In this document: positions 10,840 to 20,922 of the stretch, in pieces
Layout of the letters: every line of letters starts with the position of its first letter
How positions within the stretch are numbered: position 1 is the first letter of the stretch
Origin: Lactiplantibacillus nangangensis
GTDB taxonomy: Bacteria > Bacillota > Bacilli > Lactobacillales > Lactobacillaceae
DNA length: 64,000 bases
Direction: 5' to 3'
Assembly (NCBI RefSeq): GCF_005405065.1
Contig: NZ_BJDI01000003.1
Span: forward strand, 248,001 to 312,000
Notes under the pieces: generated by a model
The model's database searches: none
What the model saw: only the letters and a program-made list of their open reading frames with translations
What the model was told of the DNA's origin: nothing
Program-made: the position numbers and the translations under genes

Positions 10840-13800
10840 TTGATTAAATTACGAAAGATTCCGCTATGGGTGAGTTACACCGTGATGTTCATCCTAATTT
10901 GTAGCTTGACGTTCAGCAGTCTGTTTTTGGCTGGGCGAACCTTGATCTGGGAAGTTGACGGAATCGCACAGCATTTTCCGATTTTATTAGAATTTCAAAA
11001 AATCTTACAGCATGATCCGATGAGCTTGTTTAGCTGGTCCTGGAACTTGGGGTTAGGGGCTGACCAGTTAACGACGTTTGCCTACTATGTGGTCGGTGAT
11101 CCATTCAACTATTTGGTGGCAGTCACGTCGCGTGCACATTTGGAACTGACGTATCAAGTTTTAATTATTTTGCGGCTCTATTGCGCGGGACTAGCCTTCT
11201 TAGGCTTCAGCAAACAGTTCCATTTTAGCCGGCTCAGTCGCCTGATTGGGACGCTGACTTACACGTTCACTGCCTACACGTTCTACGTCGGCATGCATCA
11301 TCCGTTCTTTATCTTACCGATGATCTGGTTTCCATTGCTCTGCTGGGCGATTGAACGGGTCTTGCAAGGCAAAAATTGGCTGCCAGTGACGCTCATCACG
11401 GCCTTAGTGATTACGAGCAACTTTTATTTTGCGTATTTGCTAGCCTTGGGGAGTTTGATCTACGCTTTCGTGCGCTTTTGGCAGCTGAAACGTGAGCAAC
11501 GGCTGACGACAAAATTTATGACGTTGTTTTGGCGGTTATTAGCGGCGGTCACGCTAGGAGTGGCAATGGCTGGCATCGTCTTAGTGCCAACAATTTTGGC
11601 CATGTTGCACGCGACGCGGACGAGTTTTGACTTTGCCAATGGCTTGTGGACTTACCCAATTAATTATTATGTCAATTTACCAAACCGATTATTAACGAAT
11701 GGTGGTAGCGTGCAATATTGGGTGACGCTGGGTCTAAGTAGTATTAGTTTTCTAGGGGCAATCTTCACGTTACGGCATTTTAAACGGTATTGGACGTTGA
11801 ATTGGGTCATCGTTGCCATGATGATTGGCATCTTAGTACCTGGTTTTGCGGCGTTTTTTAACGTTTTATCTACACCGTCTAACCGTTGGCTAATGATGGC
11901 GACGCTCGTCTTTGCCATAGCGACAATGATCTTTATCGATGCCTTGCCGAATTTAACGACCGGTGATTTGAAATGGCTGGCTGGGGTGAGTGGCGGTTTG
12001 TTGGCCGTCATTTGGCTAATTAACGGCTTGTATTTAAATATTCGAAAACATGATATTGCAACTTATTTAATTTTATTAGCACTAGTGGGCTTATTATTTG
12101 CTCGCAAAGCTTTAAATTTATCCAACCGGCAATTTAATTGGTTGCTGCTGGGGATGGTCACCTTAAACCTCGCCAACAATGGGTTAGGTTGGATGAGTAT
12201 TAATACGACGTCTAACAGTACCGAACAGATTCGGCGGGGGACGGCCATGAAATGGGTCAAAGGGTACTTGGATGACGCCCAGCAAGGCCTCGCTAAAACT
12301 GGCTTCTACCGGACGGCGCTCGGCCCCAATTATTATACGATGCGATCGGCTGAAAGCGATGTGCCGATGGTTTTAGGCACGCACACCGTTGGGTCTTATT
12401 TTTCGGTGCAAAGTGGGTATGTTGGTAAGTTGGCGCAAGCGTTGGGTAATTCCGAATACGCGATGAATTCACCGCTGGGCACGCTGGATCAGCGAACCAC
12501 CTTGAGCAATTTCCTCGGTGTGCGGTATTTATTTGCGCGTGAAGATCAGTTGAAAGGGCAAGCCTTACCGAGTGGCTACCGCGTGGTTAAAACAAAACAG
12601 GATGAGCCGAAGATTTACGCGGACCAATTTATTTATGGCTTGAGTAATCATACTGGGACCGTGTTGTTGGAATCCAAACGGGCGTTGCCACTGGTTTATA
12701 CGCAAACTAAGCAGTTTTCTAACAAGGCCTTTGAAAAGCTGACAGCTACGGATCGAGAACAAGCCTTGTTGCAGGGGGCGTTGACGAGCACTAAGGCCAA
12801 AGGGGTGACGACCATTACCCCGAAAGCGAAGAGTGAGAACGTCGATTATACCGTGCAGCTGGATGATACCAATATGTTGGATACGACGGATAAGGTCATG
12901 ATTTATCGGAATCAACATGCGACTGGTTCCTCCAATAATATTTTGACCAAGTTGCCGGCAACGACGATTATTTTGACGCCAGAACAACGGGAAAGCCTTG
13001 CTCCGGCGACTGGGATGACAACCACTTCCAAGCGACTTCAAAGCTTGATCGATGCGAATGCGCAGATTTTTGAAAATGATGGGATTATTAATCAAAATGG
13101 CCTGAAGCAGATGGTCAGTGACGTTCAGGGGCATCAATTACCTTATAATTTAACGATTACCCAACCGAAAAAATATCGCAATACTGAATTGTACTTGGTA
13201 TTAGATGGTATTAGCTATCAAACCTCGTCAATCAAACATGCGATGACGGTCGGCAATCACACGACGGTCTTTTCGGATCGACCGAATACCAAGATTGATA
13301 AACTTAATCGATTGCGGGATGGCTTGAAGGGTAATCTGAGTGCAAGTGGTTATAGTTTGACGGCCCAAACGATGGACAATTTAGCGACCTTTAGCCAACT
13401 TGGGACGACCAATATGTCTGACTATGAACAGCGCACGTCGGCGGTCATTAATCTTGGCTATAGCAAACATGCACGTGAAAAGATTGTTTTAAACTTCACC
13501 CAAGTTCGAAATCTGAAATTCAAGTCAGCCAAGCTGGTTGCGGTACCATTTGGCAAGTCGTATACAAAACAAACGACTAAACTACAAAAGCAAGGTTTGG
13601 CAAACTTAAAAGTGACTCGTAATCAAGTGACTGGGACGACTAAAACTAGTCAAGCTAGCGTTTTAACCACAAGCATCCCGTATTCAACCGGTTGGCACCT
13701 ACAAGTTGACGGTAAGTCCGTCGCGACGCAGGTCGTGAATGACGCCTTCGTTGGGGCGCGGTTGTCAGCTGGAAACCATACCATTAAGTTGACATACACG

Positions 13801-13905
13801 ACGCCAGGCTTGAAATTAGGAACTTGGCTAGCTACGATTAGCTGGCTGGTGGTTATTGGGTTAGCCGGTTGGTTCGGCTATCGAAAGTTTAGGCGGATGA
13901 GGTAG
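10840..13905 (+). CDS. yfhO: YfhO-family large membrane protein (probable glycosyl transfer to cell-wall polymer)
   Basis: 1021 residues. The N-terminal 450 residues are a polytopic GT-C-like membrane region with about 11-12 hydrophobic helices. A large extracellular region rich in Thr, Asn and Lys follows (about 470-985), then one C-terminal helix (LGTWLATISWLVVIGLAGWF) and a basic tail. Motifs typical of YfhO proteins are WEVDGIAQHFP near the start and YSTGWHLQVDGK near the end. Relatives in Bacillus and Listeria are implicated in glycosylating lipoteichoic acid; the sugar here cannot be told. The TTG start follows AAGGGGACCAGAG. It is transcribed alone and ends in a two-way terminator. Confidence 0.88.
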   Translation: MIKLRKIPLWVSYTVMFILICSLTFSSLFLAGRTLIWEVDGIAQHFPILLEFQKILQHDPMSLFSWSWNLGLGADQLTTFAYYVVGDPFNYLVAVTSRAHLELTYQVLIILRLYCAGLAFLGFSKQFHFSRLSRLIGTLTYTFTAYTFYVGMHHPFFILPMIWFPLLCWAIERVLQGKNWLPVTLITALVITSNFYFAYLLALGSLIYAFVRFWQLKREQRLTTKFMTLFWRLLAAVTLGVAMAGIVLVPTILAMLHATRTSFDFANGLWTYPINYYVNLPNRLLTNGGSVQYWVTLGLSSISFLGAIFTLRHFKRYWTLNWVIVAMMIGILVPGFAAFFNVLSTPSNRWLMMATLVFAIATMIFIDALPNLTTGDLKWLAGVSGGLLAVIWLINGLYLNIRKHDIATYLILLALVGLLFARKALNLSNRQFNWLLLGMVTLNLANNGLGWMSINTTSNSTEQIRRGTAMKWVKGYLDDAQQGLAKTGFYRTALGPNYYTMRSAESDVPMVLGTHTVGSYFSVQSGYVGKLAQALGNSEYAMNSPLGTLDQRTTLSNFLGVRYLFAREDQLKGQALPSGYRVVKTKQDEPKIYADQFIYGLSNHTGTVLLESKRALPLVYTQTKQFSNKAFEKLTATDREQALLQGALTSTKAKGVTTITPKAKSENVDYTVQLDDTNMLDTTDKVMIYRNQHATGSSNNILTKLPATTIILTPEQRESLAPATGMTTTSKRLQSLIDANAQIFENDGIINQNGLKQMVSDVQGHQLPYNLTITQPKKYRNTELYLVLDGISYQTSSIKHAMTVGNHTTVFSDRPNTKIDKLNRLRDGLKGNLSASGYSLTAQTMDNLATFSQLGTTNMSDYEQRTSAVINLGYSKHAREKIVLNFTQVRNLKFKSAKLVAVPFGKSYTKQTTKLQKQGLANLKVTRNQVTGTTKTSQASVLTTSIPYSTGWHLQVDGKSVATQVVNDAFVGARLSAGNHTIKLTYTTPGLKLGTWLATISWLVVIGLAGWFGYRKFRRMR

Positions 13906-13972
13906 TTGATCAATTTCCGCCTGCCGGTTGGTTAACAGTTGTGTATCTGAATATGATCAATCATTTTATAGC

Positions 13973-14022
13973 AAAAGGGACTGTAACGACTCGCATTGAT
14001 AACGAGTGGTTACAGTCCCTTT
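13973..14022. terminator. Bidirectional terminator between convergent genes
   Basis: AAAGGGACTGTAAC pairs with GTTACAGTCCCTTT, with inner ACTCG/CGAGT pairing. It serves yfhO on the plus strand and the convergent gene at 14029 on the minus strand. Confidence 0.9.
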
Positions 14023-14028
14023 GTCGGC

Positions 14029-14544
14029 TTAGTCGCTTAAAAATTTAATCAGATGATCCGGTGCAGTCACGGGTTCTTTGAACTTGGCCCAATCGCGGTC
14101 AGCAACTAGCATGACTAATTTCGTACTAGTTGTCGTCAACCAAGTTTTACGTGGCGTCACGTTGGTCATGGCTTCCGTAATATCGGCGTTCACGTCATCA
14201 TCTGTGATCTGCCACAGGCGATGCGTGACGTTGGCTGGATCAGTGAATTCGAAAGCTTTTGGAAAGTGACCGACCCAATCGTCGATCAACATCTCGATCA
14301 CCGGTTGGGTTGCATACAAGACCGTATTGATTTCAGCGGGAATCATGGTCGAAACGGTTTGATCCACTGGCCAGCTGGCGATGAGGCGCCACTGATGGAC
14401 GCCATTTTTGGTAATTTCGTACCAATAATAACTGTCGCCAGATTGTGTTTGTTCATCTTCGGCGGACCAAGTTTGGTCACCGGTCGTTAGTTTAGTGAGG
14501 CCGCTGGCGTTTGGCAACGCGGCGGTAAAGGGTTTTAATTGCAA
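14029..14544 (-). CDS. Uncharacterised protein
   Basis: 171 residues, not recognised. No signal peptide or membrane helix is visible, so it is probably cytoplasmic. It is rich in Thr, Trp and acidic residues (WSAEDEQTQSGDSYYWYEI, LIASWPVDQTVSTMIPAEI, HRLWQITDDDVNADITEAMT). The TTG start at 14544 was chosen because TATGGAGGT lies 8 bp upstream; the longer frame from the ATG at 14574 would place that ribosome site inside the gene. It is a single-gene unit on the opposite strand to its neighbours, ending in the two-way terminator shared with yfhO. Confidence 0.75.
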   Translation of the reverse strand: MQLKPFTAALPNASGLTKLTTGDQTWSAEDEQTQSGDSYYWYEITKNGVHQWRLIASWPVDQTVSTMIPAEINTVLYATQPVIEMLIDDWVGHFPKAFEFTDPANVTHRLWQITDDDVNADITEAMTNVTPRKTWLTTTSTKLVMLVADRDWAKFKEPVTAPDHLIKFLSD

Positions 14545-14704
14545 AGTAGTTGCACCTCCATAGGGTTTGAGCATAGCATGTTCGGGGCCATTTCAGCAAG
14601 TGGGTCGACCGTGAGAAAATCAGCGGTCGAAAGCTATCAAGGAGCGCCTGGAATGTGGTACAATTTAGCAAGCAAACATACGTTTTACTAAAGGAGTTTT
14701 GACC

Positions 14705-15313
14705 GTGTATGAATATTTTTTAGGCCAGATTGTCGATGTCACCCCGGGCTTCGTGGTTATTGAGGTTGCGGGGATCGGCTACAAAGTTTTAACGGCCAAT
14801 CCTTATCGTTATCAAGTTGGTCCAGACGCCGTGAAAATGTACATCCATCAAGCCGTCAGCGACAATGGCATGTCGTTATTCGGGTTCTTCGATGCAGATG
14901 AGAAGGCGTTATTTGAAAAGTTATTGAATGTTTCCGGGATCGGCCCCAAATCAGCGTTGGCAATTCTCGCAAATAATGACCATGCTGGTTTAATCCAAGC
15001 CATTAATCAGGGCAATGCCACGTACTTAACAAGTTTCCCAGGTGTCGGCAAGAAAACGGCCCAACAAATTGTTTTAGATTTAAAGGATAAATTAAATGAT
15101 TTAAATGTTGAGGTCACTGGGCAGACGGAATTAGCAATGCCAACTGACCCAGCCGAAGGAGCGTTGTCAGATGCTTTGGCGGCCTTAGAAGCACTCGGTT
15201 ACTCAGCGCGTGAGACGAAAAAGATTACGAAGAAGTTAGAGGCCTTCAGCCAAACCAAGTCCACGGATACGAACGACTTGTTGAGTGAAGGGCTTCGGTT
15301 ATTGACTAAGTAG
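14705..15313 (+). CDS. ruvA: Holliday junction branch migration protein RuvA
   Basis: Binds four-way DNA junctions as a tetramer and loads RuvB. 202 residues. The N-terminal OB fold starts [20 protein letters not shown]; helix-hairpin-helix motifs follow ([16 protein letters not shown] and [16 protein letters not shown]); the C-terminal domain contacts RuvB. The GTG at 14705 has an 8-bp spacing from AAAGGAG and gives the family-typical start; an in-frame TTG two codons earlier is only 2 bp from the ribosome site. First gene of ruvA-ruvB-queA, with 11 bp to ruvB. Confidence 0.97.
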   Translation: MYEYFLGQIVDVTPGFVVIEVAGIGYKVLTANPYRYQVGPDAVKMYIHQAVSDNGMSLFGFFDADEKALFEKLLNVSGIGPKSALAILANNDHAGLIQAINQGNATYLTSFPGVGKKTAQQIVLDLKDKLNDLNVEVTGQTELAMPTDPAEGALSDALAALEALGYSARETKKITKKLEAFSQTKSTDTNDLLSEGLRLLTK

Positions 15314-15324
15314 GAGGGAATTGG

Positions 15325-16335
15325 ATGGACGACGACAAATTATTATCGGGTGACACCACGGATGCCGCCGAAGGGTCTTTGGAAAAGTCGCTTCGTCCGC
15401 AGACGTTGGCCCAATATATTGGTCAAGATCGCGTCAAACACGAGCTCAGCGTCTATATTGAAGCTGCGCGGAAGCGTGAAGAATCCTTGGATCATGTGCT
15501 GCTGTTTGGCCCACCAGGACTAGGGAAGACGACACTAGCCATGGTGATCGCCAATGAGATGCAAGTGCATATTCGGACGACGAGTGGTCCGGCGATTGAA
15601 AAGCCCGGCGATTTGGTGGCACTCTTGAATGAATTGGATCCTGGTGATATCTTATTCATTGATGAAATTCACCGGTTGCCAAAAATCGTGGAAGAAATGC
15701 TCTATTCGGCGATGGAAGACTTTTTCGTGGATATCGTGGTCGGTCAAGGGCCAACTGCGCATCCGGTCCATTTTCCATTACCACCGTTCACCTTGATTGG
15801 TGCTACCACGCGGGCGGGGATGTTATCGGCGCCGTTGCGTGACCGGTTCGGGATCGTCGAACATATGGCATATTATCAAGTGGCGGATTTGGAAGATATT
15901 GTCAAACGGACCGCGGATATTTTTCAGACGCCGATCAAGCCCTCTGGTGCGCATGAAATCGCTAGCCGATCGCGCGGTACGCCCCGGATCGCGAACCGCT
16001 TGTTTAAACGGATTCGAGATTTTGCGGAAGTCGCTGATAAAGACGCCATCGATGAGGCCATCGTGAGTCGTTCGCTGACCTATTTACGCGTCGATGATGC
16101 CGGCTTGGACGAAACGGATAACAAATTACTGCGCACCATGCTAGAATATTACGATGGCGGGCCAGTGGGCTTAGCCACGATTGCGGCGAACATCGGTGAA
16201 GAGACCGACACGATTGCGGAAGTCGTCGAACCTTACTTGTTACAAATTGGGTTCTTGAAGCGGACGCAGCGTGGTCGAGTCGTCACCTTAAAAGGTTATC
16301 AACACATGGGTTTTCCATACCCAGAAAATAAATAG
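15325..16335 (+). CDS. ruvB: Holliday junction branch migration helicase RuvB
   Basis: An AAA+ motor that drives branch migration together with RuvA. 336 residues, the normal length. Walker [10 protein letters not shown], Walker [10 protein letters not shown], sensor and arginine-finger region [19 protein letters not shown], and a C-terminal winged-helix domain ([29 protein letters not shown]). The ATG follows TAGGAGGGAATTGG. queA follows 16 bp downstream in the same direction. Confidence 0.98.
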   Translation: MDDDKLLSGDTTDAAEGSLEKSLRPQTLAQYIGQDRVKHELSVYIEAARKREESLDHVLLFGPPGLGKTTLAMVIANEMQVHIRTTSGPAIEKPGDLVALLNELDPGDILFIDEIHRLPKIVEEMLYSAMEDFFVDIVVGQGPTAHPVHFPLPPFTLIGATTRAGMLSAPLRDRFGIVEHMAYYQVADLEDIVKRTADIFQTPIKPSGAHEIASRSRGTPRIANRLFKRIRDFAEVADKDAIDEAIVSRSLTYLRVDDAGLDETDNKLLRTMLEYYDGGPVGLATIAANIGEETDTIAEVVEPYLLQIGFLKRTQRGRVVTLKGYQHMGFPYPENK

Positions 16336-16351
16336 ATTAGAGGTCACCCCA

Positions 16352-17386
16352 ATGAGCTTAACGCTTGAAGATTTTGATTATGATTTACCACATGAATTAA
16401 TTGCCCAAACCCCAATTAAACAACGGGATACGTCCCGTTTACTGGAATTAGATCGCCAAACCGGTGAAATGCAAGATAAACACTTCTACGATATTATCGA
16501 TCAATTAAATCCTGGCGATGCTGTTGTCATGAATAATTCACGGGTCATGCCGGCGCGGTTGTATGGCGTTAAGCCTGAAACCGGTGGCCATGCAGAAGTT
16601 TTGTTATTGCATAATACCGAAGGCGATGAATGGGAAACGCTGATGAAGCCCGCCAAACGTGCCAAAGTCGGCACTGTCATTTCATTTGGCGACGGCAAGT
16701 TAACGGCGACCGTTACCGCTGAAAAAGAAGACGGTATTCGGATGATTGAATTCCACTATGATGGCATCTTCATGGAAATTCTTGAAAGCTTAGGCGAAAC
16801 GCCATTGCCACCTTATATCAAAGAAAAGTTGGACGATCCAGACCGCTATCAAACGGTTTATGCCAAGGAAAATGGTTCTGCGGCGGCCCCAACTGCTGGT
16901 TTACATTGGACGAAAGACTTATTACAGAAAGTCCAAGATAAAGGTGTTAAGTTGGTTTATTTGACCTTGCACGTTGGGTTAGGGACCTTCCGACCAGTGG
17001 AAGAGGACAATATCGAAGACCATAAGATGCACAGCGAATTTTATCGTCTTGATGAAGACGCTGCTAAGACGTTGAATGAAGTGCGTGCGAACGGTGGGCG
17101 AATCATTGCGACCGGGACGACGTCGATTCGGACCCTGGAAACGGTTGGGACGAAGTTTGATGGCGAAATCAAGCCTGATTCTGGCTGGACTGATATCTTC
17201 ATCAAACCTGGCTATCAATGGAAAGTCGTTGATGCTTTTATCACCAACTTCCATTTACCAAAATCGACGTTAGTGATGTTAGTTGCTGCCTTTACGGGTC
17301 GTGACATGATTTTGAATGCTTACCAACATGCAATCGATGAGAAGTATCGTTTCTTCAGTTTTGGCGATGCGATGTATATTCACTAA
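16352..17386 (+). CDS. queA: S-adenosylmethionine:tRNA ribosyltransferase-isomerase QueA
   Basis: Transfers and isomerises the ribosyl group of S-adenosylmethionine onto 7-aminomethyl-7-deazaguanine in tRNA, giving epoxyqueuosine. 344 residues with family motifs [12 protein letters not shown] near the start, [34 protein letters not shown] and the C-terminal [16 protein letters not shown]. It is the last gene of ruvA-ruvB-queA. Its pathway partner tgt follows, but only after about 860 bp of structured non-coding DNA. No terminator lies immediately after the stop; the nearest one is about 450 bp on. Confidence 0.97.
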   Translation: MSLTLEDFDYDLPHELIAQTPIKQRDTSRLLELDRQTGEMQDKHFYDIIDQLNPGDAVVMNNSRVMPARLYGVKPETGGHAEVLLLHNTEGDEWETLMKPAKRAKVGTVISFGDGKLTATVTAEKEDGIRMIEFHYDGIFMEILESLGETPLPPYIKEKLDDPDRYQTVYAKENGSAAAPTAGLHWTKDLLQKVQDKGVKLVYLTLHVGLGTFRPVEEDNIEDHKMHSEFYRLDEDAAKTLNEVRANGGRIIATGTTSIRTLETVGTKFDGEIKPDSGWTDIFIKPGYQWKVVDAFITNFHLPKSTLVMLVAAFTGRDMILNAYQHAIDEKYRFFSFGDAMYIH

Positions 17387-17404
17387 GATAAATCAGACCA
17401 TGAA

Positions 17405-17613
17405 AGCTAGTTGATAATTGCCGCTTCCGGTTGTTGTTGCTGGCATGCGGTCGCGGGACCGGGGCAAGCCTGTGAAGCGTCTTGCCCCTCGTTTGGAAGC
17501 CTTGCCTAAACCGCAAGTCTTCCGGCCGGTCCGTGGTGTAAGACCGGAAAATTCCCAGTCAAACGCCACCCACACGGCCGATGCCATCAACAACAACCTA
17601 CAGCTAGTCAACT
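17405..17613 (-). repeat. Structured element, distant relative of family 1, inverted
   Basis: A long imperfect palindrome. Arms 17429-17446 (GGTTGTTGTTGCTGGCAT) and 17581-17598 pair at 17 of 18 positions, with an outer GTTGA/TCAAC helix (17410-17414, 17608-17612). Read on the minus strand it keeps the family-1 border signature: TAGC before the main helix, and CCGGAAGCGGCAAT after it. The interior is different (a GGGGCAAG/CTTGCCCC hairpin and a CCGGTC/GACCGG hairpin). It lies just after queA, back to back with the copy at 18000-18170. Confidence 0.6.
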
Positions 17614-17999
17614 GTTTTGAGTGATTAGTCCGTGATTTGAAATTAATGGCGTCAGTCAGAATTGGTATGCTGGCTTGGCAAGGCTAGTCGGTGTGGCTGT
17701 TGAGGCGCAAGGCCGGATTCTGCCTGAAAAAGTGATAAGCCATATGAGACTATGTTAGACATGAGTAATGTTAGTATTACTGGCTTCGTGACAGTTTTGG
17801 CATTTTCAACCTTTAGTCACTAAATGCGAAACAGTTTGAGACTGGAACTCAATTAGTTCCGGTCTCTTTTTAGACTAGGCTGTCGCAACGCCAGTCCAAT
17901 AGCCTTCTAAAGTGTTGTTTCATTTGAAGTGAACTTTAACAGGTATAAGAAAGTAGGCTTTACAAATTGGCCTAAGCGAATACAGATTTAGCCAGTCAC
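17614..17999. other. Non-coding stretch between two structured elements
   Basis: No credible gene is seen here. It holds small hairpins (for example AGTAAT/ATTACT near 17766-17783) and one clear terminator listed separately. I see no riboswitch for preQ1, although the flanking genes belong to queuosine synthesis. Confidence 0.5.
17838..17871 (+). terminator. Intrinsic terminator about 450 bp after queA
   Basis: GAGAC-T-GGAACT pairs with AGTTCC-G-GTCTC and is followed by TTTTT. Its distance from queA means it ends either a long queA 3' leader or a separate small RNA from this gap. Confidence 0.8.
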
Positions 18000-19392
<1,393 letters not shown>

Positions 19393-19464
19393 GGATACTA
19401 GTAATTTATAGCGTAATTTGTTAAAGTTAAAGATAGTCAAACATAGATTAGGAGCGATATTCAA

Positions 19465-19890
19465 ATGGGTCAACTAACATCAATTATCTTTATCGTGGTT
19501 ATGTTCGGGTTCTTGTACTTCTTCATGATCCGGCCACAACGTAAACAACAACAACAACATCAACAAATGCTCAGCAAAATCAAACGTGGCGACAAGGTTA
19601 CCACGATTGGTCGTTTGCATGGGGTCGTCGACGAAGTTAATGAAGCTGAAAAGACAGTGACATTAGACTGTGACGGCATCTTCTTGGTCTTTGATTTAAG
19701 CGCCGTTGCTAAAATTGCGCCTAAGGCCGATGCAGCTGCTAAAGCAACTGATGCTAAGCCAGCCGACGCTGACAAAGCTGCAGATGATTCAGCTGATACC
19801 GAAGAAAGCCATATCGACTCAGCTGCCAGCAACGTTGACAGTGCTGCCGAAAGCGCTGATAGCGCCGCAGATGATTCAGAAGCAAAATAA
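19465..19890 (+). CDS. yajC: YajC, preprotein translocase accessory subunit, with acidic Ala-rich tail
   Basis: 141 residues. One N-terminal membrane helix (about 5-22, IIFIVVMFGFLYFFMIRPQR) and the compact cytoplasmic YajC domain (MLSKIKRGDKVTTIGRLHG). The last 50 or so residues are an Ala/Asp/Ser-rich tail built from repeats such as DSAA, longer than in most YajC proteins. It works with SecDF in other bacteria; no secDF gene lies next to it here. The ATG follows AGGAGCGATATTCAA. A strong terminator follows, whose sequence is duplicated 830 bp downstream. Confidence 0.93.
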   Translation: MGQLTSIIFIVVMFGFLYFFMIRPQRKQQQQHQQMLSKIKRGDKVTTIGRLHGVVDEVNEAEKTVTLDCDGIFLVFDLSAVAKIAPKADAAAKATDAKPADADKAADDSADTEESHIDSAASNVDSAAESADSAADDSEAK

Positions 19891-19904
19891 GTGATTGTGT
19901 CATG

Positions 19905-19938
19905 AAAACGTCTGACCTTAATTGGTTGGGCGTTTTTT
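19905..19938 (+). terminator. yajC intrinsic terminator
   Basis: AACGTC-TG-ACC pairs with GGT-TG-GGCGTT around TTAATT, followed by TTTTTT. Confidence 0.88.
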
Positions 19939-19941
19939 CGT
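19909..19941 (+). repeat. 33-bp direct repeat, left copy
   Basis: It begins CGTCTGACC and ends TTTTTTCGT, and is identical to 20742-20774. It covers most of the yajC terminator. The two copies bound the toxin-antitoxin cassette. Confidence 0.92.
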
Positions 19942-20050
19942 GACTTTTTTGATTGAATGACGTATTTAGAAAGTGTCACGACCGATACTAAAGTGCTATT
20001 GATTGTGAACATAATCTAAAGATTGAGGTGACTGTTTGAAAAGGAACTAT

Positions 20051-20087
20051 GTTAATACTTGTTAATACCGTTTCTTCCGGCTATACT
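20051..20087 (+). promoter_or_regulatory. Promoter and probable operator of the toxin-antitoxin cassette
   Basis: TTGTTA (20059-20064), a 17-bp spacer and TATACT (20082-20087) form a good promoter. The 8-mer GTTAATAC occurs twice, 10 bp apart (20051-20058 and 20061-20068), across the -35, a plausible binding site for the antitoxin acting as its own repressor. Confidence 0.7.
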
Positions 20088-20112
20088 GTAATCACAGAAT
20101 GGAGTGGTTACG

Positions 20113-20379
20113 TTGCCAACTACTAAGGTTTTTAAAACAAGGATGCAAGGAAATTCAGTTAGTATCAGTATTGCAAAAGATGCTGATGTTCCTGTGGGAA
20201 GGGAGTACTCATTCGAGATGGATAAGGATGGTCGCTTAATTTATACGCCGGTAGTAGAAAAGAAGAATCCCTGGCATGATGGGACTCTTGATGGCTATGA
20301 TTTTGAAGCAGATGTGAAGCAGATGGGTTTCAATGGTGGATATGAATCTTCTATTGGAGCGGAAGGTGGTCAATATTAA
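20113..20379 (+). CDS. MazE/PemI-like antitoxin
   Basis: 88 residues. The N-terminal half (TTKVFKTRMQGNSVSISIAKDADVP) has the form of an AbrB/MazE swapped-hairpin DNA-binding domain; the C-terminal half is acidic and aromatic, as in toxin-neutralising segments (PWHDGTLDGYDFEADVKQM). The TTG at 20113 lies 8 bp after GGAG; the GTG at 20104 overlaps that site and is less likely. It overlaps the toxin gene by 14 bp. Expected role: binds and inhibits the toxin and represses the operon. Confidence 0.85.
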   Translation: MPTTKVFKTRMQGNSVSISIAKDADVPVGREYSFEMDKDGRLIYTPVVEKKNPWHDGTLDGYDFEADVKQMGFNGGYESSIGAEGGQY

Positions 20380-20731
20380 GCCTAGACAGGGTGATTTGAT
20401 CCTGATTGATTCTGAACCGCATGCAGGTCATGAATTTGGTGGGCATGATTCTCAGAAGGAAAATATTCGACGCCCGATGGTGGTTCTAAGCAACACTGAT
20501 TATAATCAACATACTGTATATGTCATTGGGATGTTGATAACGCATGCCTTTAAAGAAAATCGAACTTTATATTATCCACTAGTCAATCCGAATGCTAAGA
20601 TTCAGGGTAGCGTAATTATGTGGCAAACTTATTGTTATGATTACAATGCTCGACATGGTCAAATTATTGGTCAAGTATCTGATAAAACATTAACGATTTT
20701 GTTGGATAATCTTCGGAACCTATTCAAATAA
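20366..20731 (+). CDS. MazF/PemK-family endoribonuclease toxin
   Basis: 121 residues. It begins VNIKPRQGDLILID, the first strands of the MazF/PemK barrel, followed by RRPMVVLSNTDYN and QGSVIMWQTYCYDYNARHG. These correspond to the family's RP-hhhlS and active-site loop segments. Characterised members cut mRNA at short sequence motifs; the target here cannot be told. The GTG at 20366 was chosen because GGAG lies 6 bp upstream and the longer frame adds residues foreign to the family. It is followed by the right copy of the direct repeat, which acts as its terminator. Confidence 0.87.
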   Translation: MVNIKPRQGDLILIDSEPHAGHEFGGHDSQKENIRRPMVVLSNTDYNQHTVYVIGMLITHAFKENRTLYYPLVNPNAKIQGSVIMWQTYCYDYNARHGQIIGQVSDKTLTILLDNLRNLFK

Positions 20732-20741
20732 CATATTTTCA

Positions 20742-20774
20742 GCGTCTGACCTTAATTGGTTGGGCGTTTTTTCG
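20742..20774 (+). repeat. 33-bp direct repeat, right copy; also terminator of the cassette
   Basis: An exact copy of 19909-19941. It contains the stem-loop and T-run, so it ends the toxin transcript just as the left copy ends yajC. Confidence 0.92.
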
Positions 20775-20922
20775 TATTTATCAAAAAATTAGTCGAATTA
20801 TTTTAAAAAAATTCAAAACAGTTCCTATAACGACATATAGCGTCGTCTCGATTTGATATGATACTCGTAGTGTGACTTAGCAAGTGGCTATTAGAAAATT
20901 AAGACGAGCGAGGGGAATAGTA

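Noticed and set aside
12565-13137. 190-residue open frame on the minus strand inside yfhO
   Set aside because: It is fully antisense to a well-supported gene, has no ribosome site and no family features.
17393-17624. Two 68-72 residue frames on opposite strands after queA
   Set aside because: Both arise from the GC-rich palindromic element; no credible start or family.
19560-20012. 150-residue Ser/Ala-rich minus-strand frame
   Set aside because: Antisense of the repetitive YajC tail; the low-complexity composition keeps the frame open by chance.
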